Assembly: GCA_937890045.1 (NCBI GenBank)
Contig: CALBXV010000594.1
Span: 1-6,494 of the forward strand
Length of the DNA: 6,494 nucleotides
Reading direction: 5' to 3'
Origin: an uncultured archaeon
GTDB lineage: Archaea; Thermoproteota; Nitrososphaeria; Nitrososphaerales; CALBXV01
This document shows positions 1 to 4,704 of this stretch, in pieces. Within the stretch, counting starts at the first letter, position 1. The number at the start of each line of letters is the position of its first letter. The position numbers were made by a program, and so were the translations under genes. Below the pieces are notes generated by a model, which ran no database searches, was not told the DNA's origin, and saw nothing but the letters and a program-made list of their open reading frames with translations.

Positions 1-190
1 TCACATGCTGATGTCTGAATGGACTAAAATGTTTATGTTTGATTAAGAACTTAGATAATCGTCTGTCTTTTGCTTCAAATTTATCACTACGACCACCAAA
101 TGAAACTCTGGCCGCATTAACTGGTGTTAAATCATCACCAAGAACATCAACGACTTCTATATAACCTTTGTCTAATACGTTGACTTTCAT
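1..190 (-). CDS. thyX: Flavin-dependent thymidylate synthase ThyX, N-terminal part (3' end beyond the window)
   Basis: Seen: an open frame from ATG at 190-188 runs 63 codons to the left edge without a stop. The peptide starts MKVNVLDKGYIEVVDVLGDD, continues with VNAARVSFG (residues 24-32), then DRRLSKFLIKHKHFSPFRHQ (42-61). Known: this pattern, with an AARVS block about 25 residues in and a (K)HxHxSPFxH block near 50-60, is the conserved N-terminus of the ThyX family. ThyX methylates dUMP to dTMP using methylene-tetrahydrofolate and FAD/NADPH. The family's diagnostic RHRxxSxNExSxR motif should come about 15-25 residues after the point where the window stops, so catalytic competence cannot be judged. 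The start is supported by AAAGG 8 nt upstream. Inferred: a phage-borne gene that boosts thymidylate supply for genome replication. It differs from ThyA (T4 td), which has no such N-terminal motif. Family call is confident; completeness is unknown. Confidence 0.93.
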   Translation of the reverse strand, partial: MKVNVLDKGYIEVVDVLGDDLTPVNAARVSFGGRSDKFEAKDRRLSKFLIKHKHFSPFRHQHV

Positions 191-239
191 TACTATAACC
201 TTTGTTTATATATATCAAATTAAATCCTCAAAATGTAAA
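191..239 (-). promoter_or_regulatory. Leader and possible promoter of thyX
   Basis: This 49-nt AT-rich gap is the only real intergenic space in the window. On the minus strand it contains TTTACA (239-234, five of six matches to the -35 box TTGACA) and TATATA (214-209) as a possible -10, 19 nt apart, which is slightly long. TATAAACA (210-203) is one mismatch from the T4 late promoter TATAAATA. A late start there would begin at about 197 and leave out the Shine-Dalgarno, so a late promoter serving thyX is unlikely. The gap may simply be AT-rich leader. No hairpin followed by a T tract is visible, so I see no terminator between the structural genes and thyX. Confidence 0.3.
199..203 (-). promoter_or_regulatory. 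Shine-Dalgarno of thyX
   Basis: AAAGG on the minus strand, 8 nt before the ATG at 190-188. It supports that ATG as the start and matches the conserved N-terminus of ThyX beginning there. Confidence 0.6.
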
Positions 240-827
240 TTAATATCCTGTTTGCAATCTACCTAATTTTTCTTCTATTTCTTCATAGAGAGTTATTTCT
301 TCTTCATAAAATTCAAGTGGATCTAAATGATATCTCATTCCCTCTAATACTCCATCTGCAACCCTAAGACTTTTTGTATTACTTTCTAATATTTGTTCCT
401 TTGTTCCATTTAATTTCCAAGTTATTAATATCTTTTGATAATAAGGTATTTTCATACTACTAAATTGTTTACTTATTTCCATTATAGTACCATCAAATAT
501 AAATTTTGCAAAATATCTTTGAACTAAACCTTTCTCTCTCATTTTATCAGTTACAATAAATTCATGTGGTTTCAGGTATGTCTCTCTTTCTAACGATTTC
601 TTTGCCTTTTTATATTGTGCAAATAAAGTTGGGTTTTTATATCTTACTATCTGATTATTTTTTAAATCAAAATAAAGTTCTTTTTTATCATTAGTATATA
701 TAATCTTATATGCTCTATTTTCTCTAACTGGAATTATCTCCCCACTGGCATACTCGTAACCATAATAAAATTCGAACTTTTTTGTTATACCACCATCCCA
801 CACAATTCTTTCATAGTTATTTGCCAT
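240..827 (-). CDS. Hypothetical protein (195 aa), probably phage virion/baseplate-associated
   Basis: Seen: 195 residues from ATG at 827 to TAA at 242-240, with GGAG 8 nt upstream. There is no signal peptide or membrane segment. The first 60 residues are rich in aromatic residues and beta-type patterns (WDGGITKKFEFYYGYEYASG at 10-29, YKIIYTNDKKELYFD at 40-54). A basic stretch follows near 72-82 (QYKKAKKSLER). The central part holds RYFAKFIFDGTIMEISKQ (104-121) and ITWKLNG (135-141). The end is an acidic, probably helical segment (171-189, EFYEEEITLYEEIEEKLGR). Known/remembered: blocks like 'RYFVK...I.EIs...Y...i.W.l.G' occur in uncharacterised structural proteins of marine T4-like phages; this is from memory and untested. 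Inferred: it lies 12 nt after the hub gene in the same transcription unit, so a baseplate or tail accessory role is most likely. No enzyme motif was recognised. Confidence 0.8.
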   Translation of the reverse strand: MANNYERIVWDGGITKKFEFYYGYEYASGEIIPVRENRAYKIIYTNDKKELYFDLKNNQIVRYKNPTLFAQYKKAKKSLERETYLKPHEFIVTDKMREKGLVQRYFAKFIFDGTIMEISKQFSSMKIPYYQKILITWKLNGTKEQILESNTKSLRVADGVLEGMRYHLDPLEFYEEEITLYEEIEEKLGRLQTGY

Positions 828-835
828 AATAAATT

Positions 836-839
836 CTCC
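836..839 (-). promoter_or_regulatory. Shine-Dalgarno of the 195-aa gene, abutting the hub stop codon
   Basis: GGAG on the minus strand follows immediately after the TAG stop of the hub gene (842-840), giving TAGGGAG, and lies 8 nt before the ATG at 827-825. Ribosomes terminating on the hub gene would sit on this site, which suggests translational coupling. It is the strongest ribosome binding site in the window. Confidence 0.65.
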
Positions 840-3800
840 CTATGGAATTGACCATCCTGCCTGTACTGATGTTGGATTACCATCCCATTGTGGATATTTC
901 TGAGTTAATGCTGTTGTAATAACAGACTGGTTTACACCCAATCCTTGGGCCATTGCTGAAATACTATAATAATTACCCTCACCACCACCAAATCCTGCTG
1001 ATGGTACATTAGGTGGTGAACCTATCGTAAAAAATCCCCCTTCTATACTTGGATCTCTTGCTACATATGTTACTCCATCAAATTCAAAACTTTGATTTGG
1101 TAAACCACCTTGTTCTATAAACAACATATTAGCATCTTCTGCGCTCGTAGCGACTGTTCCCACATATTTTCCTAAATCACTAATACTTCCGTCTGCTACT
1201 AATTCAGCATTATATTCTTGCTTAGCCACCTTTACAAGTTCCTGAATTTCTGCAGCAGATTTATTTGCAAATGTAGACTTATTTGATACAAAACCATTTG
1301 CACGTAATTCTGCTATTTTTGCTAGTTTTTCATCATCGGATAAATTCGGATCATTCATAATTTCATCTGGATCATATGTAGGATTTGCTGGAGCATCTCC
1401 TTCTCCATAAACTATTTCTTCATTGGCTTGGTCGGATTTGGCTCTAATTTGACCTTTTATTGTAGTAGTCCAACCATCACTATCTATTTTATGACTGGCC
1501 CCTACCACTTGAAAAAGACTATTTTCTTTATATCGAATTGGTAAATAAGAACTATGAAATGAATTTCCAGGAAATATCCCACCAACACCGTCTATGTCCA
1601 TTTCAAAATCTATTGGAATAAGCGAATCAACTCGTTTTAAAACTCCATCAAAATTTCCTCTAAGTAATGACTGTAATGTCCAATGAAAAGTAGATTTCAA
1701 TTTTGGTAATCCTTTTGAACTTGCCATATCATAAAAATTATGCCAAGATTCATCAAATTCCTCTGTCATATCTTGAGAACGATATGATGAAAGGTTCTTA
1801 AATACTTCCATTTGTGCTTCTTGAGTGTTCAATGCTTCAGTAGATACTGTCTCCTCTAATTTTTTACTATCTGCTTCCAGACCCGTAATCACAGCTAATT
1901 GATCAAACAATTCTTTCTTCTGAATGGCCATTATTTCATTCAAAATGGTATCTTGAATTTGAATACCTTTACCATCACCTTTAACTGCTTTTCCTTTACC
2001 TTCATCATCAAATTTACCTATAGAAATGGGTTCATTTGGATCTGCCATAACTTGACCAAAATAACGATTCTTTCTTGATGGGAATTCTATTTTTCCACCC
2101 ATCATATCAGCATATCGTTGTTGTTTTATCTCATCATCACTCATTCCTGTAGTATCTGAAGGTATTGGTTCAACAAACTTACCCCATGTCTTTGACACTA
2201 AATCTTCATATCCATCATTCACACTAAGATTCCCTTCTGCTTCTGGATCATCTGATTTAGATGCTTTACCAAACATTGCTGCATTTTTCATTCTATCTGG
2301 AAGTTTTGCAGAAATATTTTGTGACTTTACAAATGAATCATTACTAAAAGCAGGAAATTCATAAACTGATTTTCTTTTATCTGCATCCCTCAATGTATCA
2401 CCCACAGACTGACCTGTATAGCCTTCCTCTACAACCATAGCCTTTTTACCATCATCTCCAAATTCTATTTTAAATTTATACACACCACCATATTGAGTTG
2501 AAAAATCTTCCCATACACTCATAACAGATTGGATTATATCTCCAGAATTCTTAAATTTTTCTTTTAAATAGTGACAATTAAAATATACATTTCTTATATA
2601 TCCAGATCTTATAGCTGCCTCATTAGTATCTTCTACTCCATCTATAATTGGATATTTTGCAAATCTATTCCTTTTCAGTCTATAAAATTGATTATCTTTA
2701 TCTGGTTCTCCATTTGAATCAACAGCACCATCCTTCCCAGTAGGATGAAAAATACCAGTTCTATCCGTTCCTCCAAATCCCGTATGATAATTTTGAATCT
2801 TACTATCATGAAAATCTTGTTTTTGATACATCATTAAATGTTGAAAAACTGGATCATTTGGATTTGGAATTAACCATTTTGCAGTATCTACTGTAATTAA
2901 AAACCTACTATTTGTCATTTTAGTTGATTCGTAAATTTGCTGACCTTCTTTTGCACCTCTAAATCTTCCATCTTCACTCACATCTACTTCATCCATCTTT
3001 AAAAGATTACCTTCATTATCAATTGCTGATTCAATACTTCTAAATTCACCTATTAATTCTTTTCCCTGAACCGTACCAAAAAATCTACTCAAAACATTAT
3101 CTTCAAACCAACCCCAACTCACAAAAGCATCTGTCATCTTTGTAAATTCATCCAATGTCTCTTTTGTTGGTTTTGTTTCATTATAATCCGTTGCTGCTTG
3201 TTGAGCAAATACAAGGCCGGCACCTAGAATTCCTGATACATGGTGTCCGAAAGTATCGGCCATTAATCTACCTTCATAATCTAAAGCATAAACACGAAAT
3301 ACTTTCATACCGTGTGCTGTAAGATGAGATTTCCCTTCTGCGTCGAGGTCTCTTAAATAATCCCAAACCTGTATAGGAAAATCGCTCATATATTCTTGAA
3401 TAGATATATAAGGTGCAACATTCTCTACAGTAATTACCGCTCCTTCTTCACCTATACCATACTCAGTTATATAATCATCTGCCGTCCATAAACTACCAAA
3501 AAGAGTATTCTTTGGATTTTTCTTTTGTTTTGCAAACAATGGTAGTGTAGCTGACCTCAAAACGCTACTTGGTTTTTGCATTTTTTGGAATAAAGTAACA
3601 CCCTGTGAAATCAGTTTAGTAGTACAATTAAAACCACCATCCTCATTTACTGACCAACTAAAATTTGTAACTAAACCTATCATTGCATCATAATTGCCTT
3701 TTTGTTTCAAAGTATGATCTATCAATTTTTCTTGTATATTCTCTAACTTACTTTTATTAAATTTCAAAGTATCAGATTCAAATACATCATAAAAGGGTTC

Positions 3801-4403
3801 TTCAAGTGAAAAATCAATCCCAGGTGCACTCCATCCCCATTCTAATAGTACATGAATACCATGATGTAAAAAATGTGGTCTAAACCTGTCTAATTCTGAA
3901 TAATCCCAGCAAGTCCAACTTATATCTGCTGATCTTGTTGATCCTAATCTCATACCACCACCTTTATACTCTATTGATATATCTTTTACTCCTGCAAGTG
4001 GTCTATAAGGAATATCATCTATAAGAGTTTCATCTGGTTGGGAATATAACCCTTTATAATCTAATGATTCATCACTACTAATTTCTACATTTACAGGTGC
4101 TTCTCTATCTTTAAACCCTGATCTTAATCTTCCTAAACTACTTAATTCACCCCCTAATAAAACAATAGCTTCATCATCATCATTTTTAGGTACAGTAGAA
4201 ACCATTCTCAAGAATGGTGTTCTTGAAAACATATAATTCTTTTGTATTCGTCCTTCTTCAGTAATTGGAGTATTTATACTTAGTGTTCCCCATTTACCAT
4301 CATCATCTTTATATATGTCCCTGCCCGCTCCAGCCTTAAGCATAGCACTCTTTTTATCAAGAGTTTCTCGTATATCTTTATTTATCGGGGATAAAGTAAT
4401 CAT
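840..4403 (-). CDS. Large baseplate hub-type protein (gp27/gpD/XkdQ-like), 1187 aa
   Basis: Seen: ATG at 4403, TAG at 842-840. Residues 138-192 form a strongly patterned block: GVKDISIEYKGG, then STRSADISWTCWDYSELDRF (155-174), PHFLHHG (176-182) and VLLEWGWS (185-192). Residues 601-662 form a second block (YIRNVYFNCHYLKEKF at 602-617, then WEDFSTQYGGVYKFKIEFG). Residues 930-987 form a closing block: IDFEMDIDGVGGIFPGNSF, LPIRY, then FQVVGASHKIDSDGWTTTIK (964-983) and GQIR. Known: 'FQV..V.H.I...GW.T.I.G' is the typical end of the hub fold in phage tail hub proteins (P2 gpD, XkdQ and T4 gp27 families), and 'fL.PG....EWGW' blocks occur in hub proteins of large T4-like phages. Inferred: this is the trimeric hub joining tail tube to central spike. 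It is about three times T4 gp27 (around 390 aa). Residues 990-1187 extend past the hub: an acidic, partly helical linker (1009-1036), a beta-type stretch (FEFDGVTYVARD, 1106-1117), a Gly-rich linker (1138-1143) and a small C-terminal domain. No lysozyme motif was seen. Its start lies 1 nt after the upstream stop; the Shine-Dalgarno is weak, so coupled re-initiation is likely. Confidence 0.78.
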   Translation of the reverse strand: MITLSPINKDIRETLDKKSAMLKAGAGRDIYKDDDGKWGTLSINTPITEEGRIQKNYMFSRTPFLRMVSTVPKNDDDEAIVLLGGELSSLGRLRSGFKDREAPVNVEISSDESLDYKGLYSQPDETLIDDIPYRPLAGVKDISIEYKGGGMRLGSTRSADISWTCWDYSELDRFRPHFLHHGIHVLLEWGWSAPGIDFSLEEPFYDVFESDTLKFNKSKLENIQEKLIDHTLKQKGNYDAMIGLVTNFSWSVNEDGGFNCTTKLISQGVTLFQKMQKPSSVLRSATLPLFAKQKKNPKNTLFGSLWTADDYITEYGIGEEGAVITVENVAPYISIQEYMSDFPIQVWDYLRDLDAEGKSHLTAHGMKVFRVYALDYEGRLMADTFGHHVSGILGAGLVFAQQAATDYNETKPTKETLDEFTKMTDAFVSWGWFEDNVLSRFFGTVQGKELIGEFRSIESAIDNEGNLLKMDEVDVSEDGRFRGAKEGQQIYESTKMTNSRFLITVDTAKWLIPNPNDPVFQHLMMYQKQDFHDSKIQNYHTGFGGTDRTGIFHPTGKDGAVDSNGEPDKDNQFYRLKRNRFAKYPIIDGVEDTNEAAIRSGYIRNVYFNCHYLKEKFKNSGDIIQSVMSVWEDFSTQYGGVYKFKIEFGDDGKKAMVVEEGYTGQSVGDTLRDADKRKSVYEFPAFSNDSFVKSQNISAKLPDRMKNAAMFGKASKSDDPEAEGNLSVNDGYEDLVSKTWGKFVEPIPSDTTGMSDDEIKQQRYADMMGGKIEFPSRKNRYFGQVMADPNEPISIGKFDDEGKGKAVKGDGKGIQIQDTILNEIMAIQKKELFDQLAVITGLEADSKKLEETVSTEALNTQEAQMEVFKNLSSYRSQDMTEEFDESWHNFYDMASSKGLPKLKSTFHWTLQSLLRGNFDGVLKRVDSLIPIDFEMDIDGVGGIFPGNSFHSSYLPIRYKENSLFQVVGASHKIDSDGWTTTIKGQIRAKSDQANEEIVYGEGDAPANPTYDPDEIMNDPNLSDDEKLAKIAELRANGFVSNKSTFANKSAAEIQELVKVAKQEYNAELVADGSISDLGKYVGTVATSAEDANMLFIEQGGLPNQSFEFDGVTYVARDPSIEGGFFTIGSPPNVPSAGFGGGEGNYYSISAMAQGLGVNQSVITTALTQKYPQWDGNPTSVQAGWSIP
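4201..4226. repeat. Two overlapping, mutually exclusive inverted repeats inside the hub gene
   Basis: Plus strand: ACCATTC (4201-4207), loop TCAA, GAATGGT (4212-4218) is a perfect 7-bp stem. TCAAGAA (4208-4214), loop TGGTG, TTCTTGA (4220-4226) is a second perfect 7-bp stem. They share GAATGGT/TCAAGAA bases, so only one can form at a time. They lie about 180 nt into the hub coding sequence, over residues near 60-68 (RTPFLRMV). No U tract follows, so this is not a standard terminator. It may be chance. Confidence 0.4.
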
Positions 4404-4404
4404 T

Positions 4405-4704
4405 TTAATATGACATTTCTTTTAATTTCTGTAAAATAGGTTGGATATCTGTTGGAATTCTAATTTGATTATCAACTTCAAGACCAATATGTGCAGCATC
4501 TAAATTATTTGCTTTTGCTATAATCCACCAAAGAGAAACATTACCATAATACTTCTGTGCAAGATTATCTAACCTATCTCCAAATTTAGGATATATAAAA
4601 ATATCACTATCTTTAATTGGAATTTTTGGATACATAGTTGGTTTAAAAACTCTTTTACCTGATTTATTTTTTTTTATTTTCGTATAAGTATATCTACTGG
4701 ACAT
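4405..4704 (-). CDS. Baseplate wedge protein, LysM-like (T4 gp53 family), 99 aa
   Basis: Seen: ATG at 4704, TAA at 4407-4405. After a basic N-terminus (YTYTKIKKNKSGKRVFKP, 5-22) comes one compact domain: DIFIYPKFGDRLDNLAQKYY (34-53), GNVSLWWIIAKANNLD (54-69), then DNQIRIP (78-84) and a short C-terminal helix. Known: 'GDRLDxLAxxYYG...LWWIIAxAN...G/DxQIRIP' is the LysM-like fold of gp53-type wedge proteins and of XkdP/P2 gpX/Afp7-type proteins, which sit between the tail-tube end and the wedges and can contact peptidoglycan-like or protein partners. T4 gp53 is longer (about 196 aa), so this is a short version with only the LysM core. It overlaps the upstream gene by 11 nt and the hub gene follows 1 nt later, as in XkdP-XkdQ. 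Start choice is supported by AGAGAAG just upstream. Family call is strong; exact equivalence to gp53 is inferred. Confidence 0.9.
   Translation of the reverse strand: MSSRYTYTKIKKNKSGKRVFKPTMYPKIPIKDSDIFIYPKFGDRLDNLAQKYYGNVSLWWIIAKANNLDAAHIGLEVDNQIRIPTDIQPILQKLKEMSY

Noticed and set aside
1138..1436. SHOCT-like or LysM-like domain in the hub C-terminal extension
   Set aside because: The helical stretch LSDDEKLAKIAELRANGF only loosely resembles such modules and lacks their key aromatic/glycine pattern.
4271..4278. Exact T4 late promoter box TATAAATA on the minus strand inside the hub gene
   Set aside because: In AT-rich sequence of this length about one exact copy is expected by chance; it encodes ordinary residues and no gene starts just downstream.
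840..4403. VgrG/eCIS spike protein rather than a phage hub
   Set aside because: No OB-fold/spike-repeat or PAAR-like tail was seen, and the neighbouring thyX and gp53-type genes favour a phage; injection-system origin is not fully excluded.
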